A stretch of 64,000 nt of DNA. Source: Phallus indusiatus (Eukaryota; Basidiomycota; Agaricomycetes; Phallales; Phallaceae). The translations under genes were made by a program, and so were the position numbers. Location: assembly GCA_027605045.1 (NCBI GenBank), contig JAQFWX010000004.1:2676683-2740682 (forward strand), read 5' to 3'. The first letter of the stretch is position 1. Each line of letters begins with the position of its first letter. The notes under the pieces are model-generated. The model was not told the DNA's origin. It saw only the letters and a list, made by a program, of their open reading frames with translations, and made no database searches. Shown one piece after another: positions 46,948-59,155 of this stretch.

Positions 46948-48236
46948 ATGTTTGTAAGAATGAGCTGGCAGTTTTCCATCGCTAATGCTAATAGCGTGGG
47001 TTACGGGATTAAGGACTTTTTCTTTGCGTTCGGAAACTTCAATATAATGCAGCTTTACTAAATTTCAAATTGTTTGGAAGTATGTAGTAACTGCGGACCT
47101 CCGTTTTCGTTGTGTGCATGTATTAATCATCTTTAGTTTAAACGAACATGAAGTAAATGTAATTATAATTATAATAAAAATAGATGCTTTCAAAGCGAAG
47201 TGCGGCGAATACAGAATATTCCAAGTTCCTTGGCCAAAAACAGGAATTTCACTTGAAAACCTTTCGATTATGAATATGATCTATTTTTAGTTATTCGTCA
47301 ATCTAGAACCTCGCCAAAGGGGTTAGGAATGCTAATGAGGCAAAGAAATTCAATCTTGTGAAGGTTAAATGAAATTGTCTAAATTGGCATTCTTTGGCCC
47401 GATGATAAGCACAATCAGTCTTGCCGGTGGCTGTGTTTTGCAAATTAGATTAGCATATAAAGAAGTAGTTCTTAACGAAAAGAATGTACATACGTGCCAC
47501 ATATATTACTGGCTGCAGTGATTGATATTATGTATATTTCTTTTTTCGGAGACCTCGGGTCACTCATAGGAGTATTTGATCTTTGCAATCTGAAAAATGA
47601 TACAGGACAATTATGTCAATCATGACACTGGTTGCTAGTTAATTACATAGAATAACCATCGAAGGTTTGAACTACATACAGTGTCTACGTGGAAGAGGAA
47701 GGTGAGCCAATTTATACTAAGGTCATATGTCAGACGAAACGGCACGTCTATGGTCGGAAGTGCTATCTGAGGATATGTTTTTTCTTTAAGACATTGTAAG
47801 TGGCGTTAAGAATCAGTGCCAGGGTCATACACACAGCCAAGGTTCAAACTTGGCCGAACGTCAATGCTGAGCTTGCAAGGCCTTGGTCACGGGGTTTTGG
47901 CCATTTAATTGACACGAGTACATCTGAGACAGGGGCAATTAAAGAAACATAGAGCTTGATTTCTATATATGAACCCAACATCGATAAGCCGATCCAGTCA
48001 AAAAAACAAGTCATGATATATGAGGCCTAAGTCCTTAGAACAATGTTCAGCCTGAGTCTGTGTTGAGGAGTCCAAGGGGAGCGGAAATAAAGCAGATGAT
48101 TACGTAACCAAGCGATTCAGTCACGTCACAGAGTGATCTCATTCCCGCAGGGAGTAAGCTATATATAAACAAAAAACAACAACGCTGGGGTGCTATCATT
48201 ACATTTCCATTTTTCGCTGGAACCCCAACGTTAAAC
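46948..48236. other. intergenic, no gene seen
   Basis: About 1.3 kb, AT-rich, with no supported coding frame or RNA. A minus-strand frame (48328-48047) overlaps the first exon of the lipase and looks like a shadow. Confidence 0.45.
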
Positions 48237-51217
48237 ATGACTAGGGGTTGGTGGGATATCGCCCATAACGCTGCTTCAGCAGCATCGCTCATGACAAGCG
48301 TAGGCTTTGGAGTTGCTAAAGCTTCCACCCGTTTTGGAGTGCGTGTTCATTCCTCAAGTTAATAAAACTAGTTTCTAATTGTTGGTGTTGTTACAGTTTT
48401 CGATAGCTAGAAGTATCGTCGGTCTTGCACCCGTGCCATTCTTGCAGACGTCATTAGATCATTTAGAAAACTTCAGTCTACTCCCTATTCTTCTCGGCGA
48501 ATCTATAGCCTCGACCTCTCTTAATGCCGCGTCTATCGCAATTTCGAATTTTCTAGATGTTAATGAATCGGAGGCGTCCTTTTCTTTGACCTCGTTTGTA
48601 ACCCTGGTGCGCAATGAATGGGCTGCAATAGGGGCTACTGGGCGAAGCGTCATCGAAATCTCACGAGCGGTAGCCACTTGGGCAGCCATCCAAGGATTCA
48701 CCAGAGAGTGGAATGAAGATAGATGGCTACAACACATGTCCGAACTTTCGGTGAGAGATAACTTGACCGCGGATTCGTCTGATCCACACCGCCTGTCTTC
48801 ACCTCCAAGACCGGAAAACGAAGCTCCTCGAGACCGCGTTCGTCAGATTAGCGTCACAGAAGATGTCATTATTCCCGAAGGAGATAATCGGAGTCAAATC
48901 GTGTCAGCAGATATTGGTCAAAAGTCGTTACGTTCAGCGACTGCCGCGAGCAGTAAACAGGCGAACGGCAAGACGGATAGTGGTCGCACGACCCCCTCGG
49001 AAAAAGATTCTCGCGGCAACATTGTTTCTTCCAGGTCCAATTACGAAGTCTGGCATACTTTGCGTAGACTCTCCAAAATCGTCTTGGCTGGATATGGCGG
49101 TGCAGGCTTGTTATTCTTTGGCGCACCTTTACAGCCAAACGTAGTCGTCTCTCGAACACGTCAAACAGACAAACCGCAACGCTCGGAAAGCGAAGTCAAA
49201 TCTTCCGAAGAAAAAACACTTTTGAACACTTTGGAAAGGGCTGAGGTTGAAGAGTGTATTGAAGCCCGCTCACCAATAGACCTTCCCACCCCATCAAGAA
49301 CGAATCATCCAGATACACCGAGACCTCCCTCTTCATATTCCTGGTGGAATGTTCTTTTGGGCAAACACGATAGAGATATTTTCGAAGGCTTCGCATTCAC
49401 TCAACCCGAGGAGGACGAACGTAAACTGATCCGTTCACCAAGCGCCACTTCATTTCTGTCTTATAATAGCTGGAGCGGTGCTCAATCGCCGATTCACACT
49501 ACTTCGACGCAAGCGAAAGCTTTTACGAGTTTGAATGATAATGATCATAACTATTCTCGTAGTGGTTCCTCTTCCAAGAAAGATGAGTATTTTGCGGAGA
49601 AACCGTCGTCGTCGTCGTCAGGCTCAAAAAGGGAAGGCATGCGAGCACTACACTCTGCCGTTTTTGGTGATACGAAGCATTTTCCTCGCTTTTGGGTGTT
49701 GACGGATCATGGAAGACGCCAAGTGGTGTTGGTTGTGAGAGGAACGATGTCATTCAATGAAGTGGCTGCGGTATGTAGAGTCTCATGGTTCTGATTTAGG
49801 CCTATGCTGACATGGATTCGTCATGAAGGATTTGGCATGCGAGTCTGCTCCATTTACTCCGGCCACAGCATCGACACCTGCTGCCACACAGGTAGCCGTG
49901 GATGTCTGCGAAGCGGAATCGATATCGTCTCCGGAAATCATGACCTGCCAAACGCCCTCTTCTTCCAAACCAGACTACTTTGCCTTACGTCGTTCGCCTT
50001 CTGTCGTTGAAATAGCTAACGGGGTGAGGAAAGAGGAAGAGAAACGTCGAAAACCAGGAGAAGAGTCATCGTTCCACTCTCAGCAGTCGCAACAACATCA
50101 ATTCCCAAAAGATGATGATGCTACGAGCACAGGTCCGCCGTACGAGGTCCATGGTGGTATGCTTCAGTTAGCGCGCGCTATGGGATGCAAAGGCAAACCC
50201 GTCCACGATGCAATCTTGGCCGCTCTCCAGAAAAATCCTCATTATGGTAAGATAAAAACATGGTTCCATCACATACATTGTCGTACGTTAGGGCTCACTA
50301 GTCATGTATTTTCAGAACTTATTCTGTGTGGGCACTCGTTAGGTGCTGGAGTAGCTACTTTACTTGCATTGGTATGTTTCTAATGTTTTCCTCCAAGTGT
50401 CGATCTTTACACCGAAACTTTGCTTTTAGATGTGGGCTGACCCAAAAACCTGTCGAACTGTTCCATCAAGCGGTCTTCCACCAGAACGCCGTGTATCAGT
50501 GTACTGCTTCGGCCCTCCGTATGTAGAAAACTTTAAAGTTTATTTTTCTTAGGCCGTAGGGCTGCATACCGACCCTTTCGATTGATATTCTAGATGTGTT
50601 GTTTCGGCCTCCCTTTCACGTTTATGCCGGAACCTTATAACATCATTCGCTTACTCTTTTGATGCCGTCACACGATTATCCTTAGGATCTATGAAAGATC
50701 TGGGCAAAGCTGCGTTTTGGCTTTGTGAAGGACAAGGAGAAGCAAGTACTGTCGGTTTACTGCGTCGTGCGTTGAAAGGTAAATTGAGATTTGGAGATGT
50801 CGCTGAAAATACGGAGGAAGAAAAGAAATGGGTAAGATTCTCTGTGTGCGTGCCTAATGTCAAAACTAAAGATCCACGTATCTCTGAAAACAGTTTATCG
50901 CCGTGCGGAAAACGCTGGAAGCCAATATGTCTTTTACACATTTATTCCCTCCGGGCAGATTGTGGTGGGCTGTTCGGGATGAATCGCTTCATCCTTCTCA
51001 TCAAAGAGCGGACACAAATGGCGGCTTGCGATTATTCGAGGTTCACCATGTGGAACAAGTTTTCAATCAAATTGAGTTCAAAGGTGATATGTTAAGGTTC
51101 GTGCCTTCTGGGCTTTTTTTCTAAATAAATCCAAACGTGTTTTAAACATGCTTCTTTTGATATAGCTCGCATTTACCGCATCAGTATGATAATGCATTAA
51201 GTGAATTGGTACTTTAA
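48237..51217 (+). CDS. class 3 lipase, sn1-specific diacylglycerol-lipase-like
   Basis: Exon 1 from ATG 48237 (MTRGWWDIAHNAASAASLM). A large exon (about 48396-49768) has hydrophobic, Ser-rich and disordered parts, the block YEVWHTLRRLSKIVLAGYGG, and RRQVVLVVRGTMSFNEVAA, the first lipase strand. Later exons contain YEVHGGMLQLARAMG and the nucleophile elbow LILCGHSLGAGVATLLAL with catalytic Ser. An ERRVSVYCFGPP segment follows, and the C-terminal part includes MSFTHLFPPGRLWWAVRD and a helical tail with LFEVHHVEQVFNQ, which probably brings the catalytic His. This is the order of fungal diacylglycerol lipase-like proteins. Hydrolysis of diacylglycerol or a similar lipid at a membrane is inferred. 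At about 900 residues it is long but usual for this group. Confidence 0.88.
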
Positions 51218-52529
51218 CGTCAACATCATGATATCCGTTCATAAGTAGAACTATGAACTTTGTTTATTCGTTCCGACATTCATGCTGTTTTTATTCTTTC
51301 TTAATTATTAGCCGATTAATTTCTGTAGCCTTACCTCACCATCTCAATTTGTATGAATACACGCTCCTACACCGGAAAGAAATTTTTTTCATAATCCAAG
51401 CCTCTAAATTTGTTATCTTGCAAACCTTGCAATCTCTATATGAGAATCTTGCCAATTTCGGTGGTTTGTGGCTGTACGTCCGAGCTTAGATCCATGTTTT
51501 CAGTTGGTATCCAAGGGCCAAAATCACGGTATATGACGGAAATGCTGTATCATGCGTAGTACTTGACGTTTATAGTAATCCAAGAAAAATTGCATCATAT
51601 GGCGAAGGCTTCCGATAAGCTTTCACCGAACATAGTATAGAGTATTTTGCGTGTGGACCTCTAATAGAGATGGGACAAAGGGAAAGAAGGGCGGGTTCGC
51701 CGTGCGTCTGCGTTTTGAAACTGAATTGAATCCGAAAAGTTCTTCATATTTGAGCGGGGTTAACGATTCGTTGACGTTGATTGGAGATCGAACCCCTTTG
51801 TTCCTGCGATCGAAGCCCTGAACCACATCATGCCACTCATCTAGCCGAGGGACAAGGGGAGATAAGTCTAATATTAGATGTGTATGTTTTGACGTCTATA
51901 CATACTTACTTTTAAAGTAGACCAACATGAAAATTGTAGTACAAGCTCGGACTTGTGAATCACTCAGCCTCGTGTGGGTTGAGAGTGTATCTTGTGAAAA
52001 TACATTAAAGTTATGTGATGAACAATCTTATATGTAATGGTATATACTACATACACGAGTCTATAGTCAATTCTTATAATGAAAAGACATAGATTCAGCA
52101 GTCGACTTAATTTAAACGTCAACGATTAGCCGGCGAGATTTGACAGGCTGGAGACAACCACACTTTCCAAATTTGGTCAAAAGGCTTGGACTGTATTAGG
52201 AAAAAAGATGCTTCCTTCCAAATTTAGCTTGGTTGATGAAGACATGAAAGGGGATTGAAGGGACGGCAAGAGATGAAAGGGAACTTCGTTAATCAAAGCG
52301 ACAAGGGTCGTAACCGTCTGAAAATTTCAGTGGTTTGGATTTTTCTATTTAATTGAAAGCGATGAACCAATCTTCAGTTCCAACAGGCTCTTCTCTCTTT
52401 ACAAGCTTTTCAATCAGCAGCAGTAACTCGCTTCAAGAGTACTCTCTCATTACCTGCCTCAAACTCTCTTTTCCTCCAGAAAAACTCGCATCATCTCACT
52501 TCCTCCTTTCCTAAAATAAACCGCCAAAT
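51218..52529. other. intergenic, no gene seen
   Basis: About 1.3 kb between two plus-strand genes. A pyrimidine-rich stretch just before 52530 is typical of a strong fungal promoter and 5' UTR. Confidence 0.45.
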
Positions 52530-53064
52530 ATGAACTCTAAATTCACCCGAGTTGTCATCACACTCTTTTTCGCCCTCTTCTTCATCTCTGGTATGTTTAA
52601 TTCCCGTTCAAGCTTAATCAAAACAACTTGTGATTAACATTTCATCACTTTCTTCAGTCAAAGCTGCACCGACCGCAGACGTTGTAGACATCACTGAACG
52701 TGCTTTATGTGGTGCTCGCCCCGGTTCCGGTTGTCTTATTGTTGATGTGGACGGCTCGGACTCAGATGCTTCCTCCTCTTCTTCACCCGACGATGCTGCT
52801 GTACCATTCGAAACACCATCTTCTTCTGAAGCATCTTCGTCAGTAGCAGCAGCAGTTGAAACCCCAGAGGCCTCAGTCTCTCCGTTTATAAAAGACCCGG
52901 CGACACCACACAAACCCGGACCTGTTAACCAGGACACTCCCGAACTCGCGTCGACTCCCATTGAAGCTGCTGCCAAAACCAATGGTGCTCACACCAAACA
53001 TCAATTAACCTCTACCCTCCTACCAATACTTCTCACCTCCTTGGGCTTCATCCTTTTCGCCTAA
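52530..53064 (+). CDS. small Ser/Ala-rich secreted protein, probably GPI-anchored
   Basis: Exons 52530-52590 and 52659-53064 give 155 residues. The N-terminus (KFTRVVITLFFALFFISVKA) is a signal peptide. The mature part has one short Cys-containing segment (LCGARPGSGCLIVD), then a Ser/Ala/Glu/Pro-rich stretch open to O-glycosylation. It ends in a hydrophobic tail (STLLPILLTSLGFILFA) with a small-residue region before it, as in GPI-anchor signals. A cell wall or plasma membrane surface protein is inferred. A pyrimidine-rich leader upstream suggests high expression. No known domain. Confidence 0.8.
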
Positions 53065-53424
53065 AAAAAAATTCAAGAGCGTTCTTACATTCCTTCATCC
53101 CTCATCCTCTTCATATCTTTCTCCTCTCCTACTCTCTCGTCCCGGCTGCCATTCGTCTTCCAACAATTTGTATTCTTAGACTGTTTAAACATTATCTTAT
53201 TCCGATTTATTCATCAACATGCATTTGTTGAATGCTGGTTGTAGTAGTCCCTTGTGGACGATAGATACCTTTTGTATTGCTAGATAGAATATACTCCATC
53301 TTCGAAAATATTCCGATTGTTCATTAGAGATTACAATTGTTTGCATATAAATCGTCCTGGCAAAATATTATGAATAATACAGATAGAGGAAAAGGCGCAA
53401 CTAAACCTACATTGATTAGCAGCC
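53065..53424. other. convergent spacer, no gene seen
   Basis: About 360 bp of T/C-rich 3' UTR and spacer between two convergent genes. Confidence 0.4.
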
Positions 53425-53871
53425 TCAACTTCCGCTTTTCCGATTTTGTTCCCAGCCTAGTTTATCTTTCATAGCTCCCCACCAACTGTGTGGAGGTGCA
53501 GCTTCAGTTTGTCCACCACGTTCAGCACCACCTGTCCCCTCTCCACCCCCTTTGTAAAGTTGCCCGTGAATAGCGGAAGGGCTTTCTGATTTCGGATCAC
53601 GCATCGAATTCTGAGCATTCTGAGCTTGGGTATCCAACGATCCCTTCCCACCAATACGGCTCCCTTTATCGACGGTATGTCCCTCTGAAGGACCGCTTCG
53701 TAGCCGACCGTCTACGTTTTTGTAATCCTTTTCTGAGGGGTCTGTCCCAGATTCGACGGTACCGTCCGCTTTCTTTATACGGATGTGTCGGCGAAATTCA
53801 GTTGTCGAGTGTCTTTGTGTTGTTGTCGTTGCTATTAAACGAAGAAGAGGTTTATTTGAAAATAAAGGCAT
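53425..53871 (-). CDS. small, probably mitochondrial, conserved fungal protein
   Basis: A single exon of 148 residues from ATG 53871. The N-terminus MPLFSNKPLLRLIATTTTQR is basic, hydroxylated and without acidic residues, like a mitochondrial presequence. The rest is Gly/Ser/Lys-rich and polar and ends in SWWGAMKDKLGWEQNRKSG, a short amphipathic Trp-containing helix. I recall similar short proteins in fungi but can assign no function. Confidence 0.65.
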   Translation of the reverse strand: MPLFSNKPLLRLIATTTTQRHSTTEFRRHIRIKKADGTVESGTDPSEKDYKNVDGRLRSGPSEGHTVDKGSRIGGKGSLDTQAQNAQNSMRDPKSESPSAIHGQLYKGGGEGTGGAERGGQTEAAPPHSWWGAMKDKLGWEQNRKSGS

Positions 53872-54084
53872 TGTGAAAAGTGTTCGTGAACGTAGTTGTG
53901 GATGGGTGTTTTTATGGTTTCGCCATGTGACGTCATAGGTTGAGGGGTGCGATCACGTTGATCCCGGCTTCACATTACAGGTTGGTTGGGTTAGAACATT
54001 ATGATAGAATAAGGGATTTATAAAATACGTATGCAATCCAGCCAATAAATATAAATTATAAATGACCGCCATATCCCCCTTTCT

Positions 54085-55358
54085 TTACTCAGCCATCCAT
54101 TCCAATATTTGACGCGAGGTTGAAGAGAATTCCGGACTCGTAGCAGCGAAAGCAAAAATAGAATTAGCATGGACGGCATCCTTTTCCAAAATGAGCGTCA
54201 CATCTCGGTGGTACTTTTTCAACATGTCGCCGAAGATAATAATATCGTCTCTCAAGCATTCTTTTTCTCCCGCAATGATTATAACCCGCTGAACGATTTT
54301 GTCAATTCTTTTGAAGAATCCTTCAGGAGCAACGTTAGCGTGAGCGTAGAAACGCTGGTCAGCGGGAATGGGATCGAGATATAACTTTCCCCATGACTCC
54401 AAGCAAGAGGCCGGAACGAGATCGAACACGTCATTGGTTAGGTGAGAACCGGTTTTGCCTGTCATCGCTACGAAAGGCGAGTATAAAATAATTCCGCCGA
54501 GTTTGTCAGTTCCATCAAAGCTGAGTGGCAGTTTAGGAACGTCTTTCAAAGGTTGGATAATATGTGAAATGAGCTGCATTATGAGATTTCCCCCGGACGA
54601 GTCACCGGCCAAATATAAATTCGATGGCTGGACTCCAGCTGAGAGTACACACTGGATGGCGGATATCATTTGTTGTAATTGTGTCGGGAATCTATTTGGC
54701 CAAACAGCTATATGCACACGCGGCATGCATGTTCAATCTGAGATGACGTCAGAGAAGATTTAATTGAAGATCCTTACAGCATTCAAGCATCGCAACATCG
54801 AGCTTATTGTTCTCAGACGAATTCATCGCGAGTTCCTTCTGAAAATAAGTCCAATAGTGGCATTCAAAATCGCATAAAGGTCCAACGAAACCACCGCCTA
54901 TAATTCAACTGAGCAATTCAATCGTACGCGATTTTTTTTTGCTTACCATGACAATAAATCACGGTTTTAGTTCCCATTCTAGGCCCAAGCCACAATAAAC
55001 GGCCTCCTGCAGGAAGTTCGTCGACAAGCGGAGCTACCTTGGCGCTCTGTGCCCACTTCAGATAAGCATCATACGATGGCACCGAAATAGCTTGGAGCTG
55101 AGCGGGTGTCGTGTTTTGAAGAACGAATCTGGCGCTTGAATCGAAAAGAACGCGTGGTTTAAGCTTGTGTCTATTTCGAGTGGAATTGCGCGCGAAAAGA
55201 GCGTTATAAAGGAGAACAAGGGCTTGAAAAAAAAAGTGCCACAGCGTTCATTAGTCAAAACTGACGCGAAGGGGAATATAAAGTTGCATACGTAATTGTA
55301 GGAGAAGAAGCGGGAGCGTTATCTTTTCGTAAAGAGAAGGTGCGGACTTGGTATACAT
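54085..55358 (-). CDS. alpha/beta hydrolase (esterase, fold-3 type), membrane-associated
   Basis: Start ATG 55358 (MYTKSAPSLYEKITLPLLL) with an N-terminal hydrophobic segment running into the next exon (LVLLYNALFARN), probably a membrane anchor. The oxyanion motif HGGGFVG is formed across an intron near 54890-54950. The nucleophile elbow is AGDSSGGNLIM. LYLDPIPADQRF, PADQ and an EKDAVHANSIF segment carrying the expected His complete the fold. The set is typical of hormone-sensitive-lipase-like fungal hydrolases. The substrate is unknown. Confidence 0.85.
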
Positions 55359-56140
55359 GTCAACTTGCAGAGAATGTGGGCTTATTCGGTTGCCCGAGCC
55401 CTATTTTTTTACGATGTTTCCTAGCTTTTATATCATCGGGGTTGTGCCCGCGGCTGGGTCTTATAGCCGCGGCTTAGTAAGTTTGGAATGACTAGGGGCG
55501 AGGTTAATTGAGGTCGATGGGGGGCGAGGCGTGTTCCAGCGTTCCTCATATGGTATAGAATTGAACTTTGTTGTGAGATTTTCCGACGCGTTTCAGTCCA
55601 GTACAGCTTATTTTAGCTCGTGTACTCGTGTATTTCAATAATAGGGCGACAGGCCATTCCCATCGGAGGGTCGCAGGCTTCGAGTACTTAAATTTAGGGT
55701 AGTAGATCTTGAAGAGTGGGCGCTTGTCAAGCTGGGCGGTGCAGATGATTTGGAATCTGCAGTGTGGCCAAAGATGAGAAGAGTGGGAGAATCGCTTGGT
55801 ATATTGGTGTCGACGCGTGTTTGTTATGGGATCGAGCCCAGCTTGAGGTATTATAGGAATCGAGACATCAGAAAAGATATTACGTATCTAAAAAAAAACA
55901 CGTTGCCAAGGGTAAAAGATCCTTCAATTCAAATAATTGATTGTTGTTGAGCAGATTAGATTGAGATTTTTTAGCTGCAAAAGAGATTGGCCAGGCCTGT
56001 CTTCAGGTTCATACACTGGGCCACAACACGACGTATCAAAGACCTTGCGTGTCATTTTTCTCCGAAAATAGGGAAAGTCATGCGCAGGTTTTTTTGACAC
56101 TTCGCTTCTGAAGATTCTGATTTGTTTTCGTGTGTTGTGC

Positions 56141-56171
<31 letters not shown>

Positions 56172-56248
56172 CAGAGATCTAAGGAGCGGTAGTTAAAAAA
56201 AACCCAATAGTGCCGATTACATAAAAATACCTCAGTCTCGCCATCATC
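55359..56248. other. intergenic, no gene seen
   Basis: About 890 bp. A segment at about 55712-55840 has a stem (GCAGAT to ATCTGC) and a weak B-box-like GGATCGAGCCC, but it cannot be folded into a tRNA. A TTG microsatellite lies at 56141-56170. Confidence 0.5.
56141..56170 (+). repeat. (TTG)10 microsatellite
   Basis: Ten uninterrupted TTG units lie about 80 bases before the uS7m start codon, in its promoter or 5' UTR. Confidence 0.9.
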
Positions 56249-57114
56249 ATGTCGCTTTTTCTTCATTTGCGACATTTACGAGGACGATTAAAATCAAATC
56301 TGCACAGGCCAGCACTGCCTCAACCGCAGCCTTGCCTTGCGGGATACTATAATTGTTTTCGACAATCCCAACAGCCTCTCAGCTACTCTACAATATCGCA
56401 CGATGACTTGCAAGCACAGACAGACATTCCCTCAGCTTCAGATCTTTTCCCGGCTTCAAATCTAAATCTTCCAGCATTCATACCGTCTGGATCGGCTCTA
56501 AGTGCCTACGCAGCTTCATCTGTATCACTGGCAGCTCTTCCTACTCTCGATATTCCGCCACCTACCGACCCTCTGCTATCCTATATCGCAACCCAACTCA
56601 TGCGGGATGGTAAACGACATACAGCTACACGCCGTGTCTCTAAAATTCTACTACATCTTTACGCCCTGACGCGCAGTTCACCCTTACCGCTTCTCCGACA
56701 GGCCGTCGAGCTCGCATCCCCATCTATTCGCGTCATGTCCCACAAAGCAGGAGGCAAGGTTCTTCAAAAACCCGTGCCTTTGTCAGAGAAACAACGGACA
56801 TTTTATGCAGTTAGATGGCTTCTCAAGGCAACCGGCGACCGCGAAAAGAAGATGATAGAAGTTAATAAGCGCAAGGTCAAAGTTCTTCCAAAGGGAACAG
56901 TTGAAGAACGCTTTGCACGCGTTGTCATTGCCTTGCTCAACGCTGATCCAAGTCAACCGAAAAGTAACCCTGTTCTTGCGAAGAAAGTTGCTGTGCATGA
57001 ATTGGGCATGATCAATAGGTGTGTATTATTCGTGTATGGAGTTCTTTTTGCTGTACCTACCCTCTGACGATCTTTTTCAGATCGAACGTCGCTGTAAGGC
57101 GGCGAAATTCATAA
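56249..57114 (+). CDS. mitochondrial small-subunit ribosomal protein uS7m
   Basis: Exons 56249-57018 and 57081-57114 give 267 residues. The N-terminus (LHLRHLRGRLKSNLHRP) is an arginine-rich presequence followed by a low-complexity spacer. The uS7 core starts at DPLLSYIATQLMRDGKRHTA, then RVSKILLHL, LRQAVELASPSIRVMSHKAG and AVRWLLKAT, and a C-terminal EERFARVVIALLN helix. The last exon gives only about ten residues (SNVAVRRRNS), as usual at the end of uS7. uS7m nucleates the mitoribosome small-subunit head. Confidence 0.92.
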
Positions 57115-59155
57115 TTGCGCCCTTGTAATTAAATCAAAATATAATGGGATATTTTAATCCGAAAGCTTAAAACCTTGATTACTATAATTAAGATGATGTG
57201 CCCTCGTCCTCTCACGGCTATACCTCTAGTCCCGTAAGTAACAACGGAAGAGTCTCCGGGCGATATAATTTCCGTATCAAAGTAAGGTACGCCCGTTCTT
57301 ATTGCTTCATCAGGAATATTTTGTAGCTTCTTGTCTTTATAATAATATCTTCTCCACGTGCAGTTATACACGCTGCAGATGGTCTGCGCGCTCTCCAAAA
57401 ATAGAACCTCCAAATATCTGCCTTGCCGACAGATATAAGTGAAAAAACGAGGTGATAGCAAATTTGCATGTGCGCGGAGGCCGACGTGGGTGCATCAACG
57501 CATTTGTAGGATGAGCTGTTCAATGATTTATTTCGACAACAGGACCTTGGGGGCTGTTCAACGTTCAGGTATAGGCGATGATACATTTCTCCATAAAACC
57601 CTATTCTCTAATCCCCCCAAGAGAAAGTTTGATCTCCCGAGTTGGTGCATGGTAAAATAGACCCATAACCATAACCCATAAACCTCTGATACCCAATAAT
57701 CCATACCCTGACCGGGAAAAACCCCATATAGTTACTAGCCAATTTCGGAAGTTCAGAGTCAAATAGTCGAGGTTTTGGACCCAAAAAGATTAAGTCGTTA
57801 GCACCATAATTTCATGCACATTCAGCGTGGGCTCAGGGGAACATGGGAAACGCTTCCAGCCGTCATCCTCGGTTTCTTCAAGAGGCATAACTCGCAACCA
57901 AATTTCTTGACAGATCTAGCAGACCGAAGGCTAGTCAGTTGATAATAATACTAACAGAAGTTCATGCAGAAAAGCGAACGACGGGTATGTAGAGAGGATA
58001 GATATCGGCCTGGGTCCTCGTTTGGGTTCGTGAAAGTATCTCTAGCGGCTTTCGACTAAACGATTCTTGGTTTAGGAATGTTTCTTAGGCAGAGCGTTAA
58101 GAGTATAATCTTTCTCCATACACGTACACGTTCACCTCCGTTAACGAGTTTTTTGTCGTCATGTCCTGCTGCGAACTGCGGGCCAAGTCTCCCCTGGATT
58201 CTTTCAAGCCCCATATGCGCGCTGGTGCAAACCATTGCCCTTTTTGCTCTTGTAACAGTAGCAACAGCTTGCCATTCAGAAGCGAGATACTTAACTTCAA
58301 GTCATATTGAAGATATGCATGGAATTGAGTACTGAGCGATGAGCGTTGGATGAGCGCGAGGAGTCACGCTCGTCATCCTTACGTAATGCAACCACATGAT
58401 TTTAACGCTCGACCTGGCACTAGCCATCGCACCGCTTGAATCTGGATCAAATAAAATCAAGTCACCTGCTGTTGGATATTGGCATTGTTCTTTCTTTGAT
58501 TTATCTTAGAATTGCTCAATTCACGATAGTCTGTTTAGTTTATAAAAAGAAGCTTCGTTGGTGCCAGAATTACAATTTTGAATCAACATGCCATCACTTC
58601 GAAAAAGTCAGTTGAAGTCCTTCTCGGATCGAATGCAAAAAACCTTCCCTGCCCCGTGATTTCGCATTTGCTATCTATCTCAGTCGAAAACAAGATCATT
58701 CTCTTCCCATCAGTTTTATTTGAAAGCTGTTCTGATATTTCTAGGTTTAATAATGTTAGGCGCAAATCCCGAGTTGTGGTTTGTTCTCAACAGTCGCCTT
58801 CGCCTCCGATGAGTTGAGTTCGCAACTGCAAACCGAATATAAAGCGTCATTTTTCCACCCTTTCAGCCAATTACATCTCAAATTCAATTAGCTTCTCTGG
58901 CATCTGCAAGCAAACAATTGACATCCCGCACAGGTTTTAATTGACGAATACTAACTTTTCCCTGACTGAGGTGAGTCCAATCAGAGTCTAACTGCATTAA
59001 TATCAAGAACTATCGCATCAAAATATACGAACAGGCTGATATCAAATGAATGCACATGATCATAGGGCGCAAACAAGAGCTTCTAATTGTCAAATTCAAC
59101 TTTTTTATATAAACACCTTAAGCTGAGGACCCACCGACGGCATCTCTTTTTTTCA
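57115..59155. other. intergenic, no gene supported
   Basis: About 2 kb, with short frames on both strands but none with family features or splice support. Confidence 0.4.

Noticed and set aside
55712..55840. tRNA-like segment with a GCAGAT/ATCTGC stem and GGATCGAGCCC
   Set aside because: The T arm cannot form a 5-bp stem with a 7-base loop, the anticodon-like loop has eight bases, and no acceptor stem pairs, so I do not call a tRNA.
57129..57586. Minus-strand frames of 95 and 110 codons
   Set aside because: No ATG-supported start with family-like content and no splice partners; left as intergenic.
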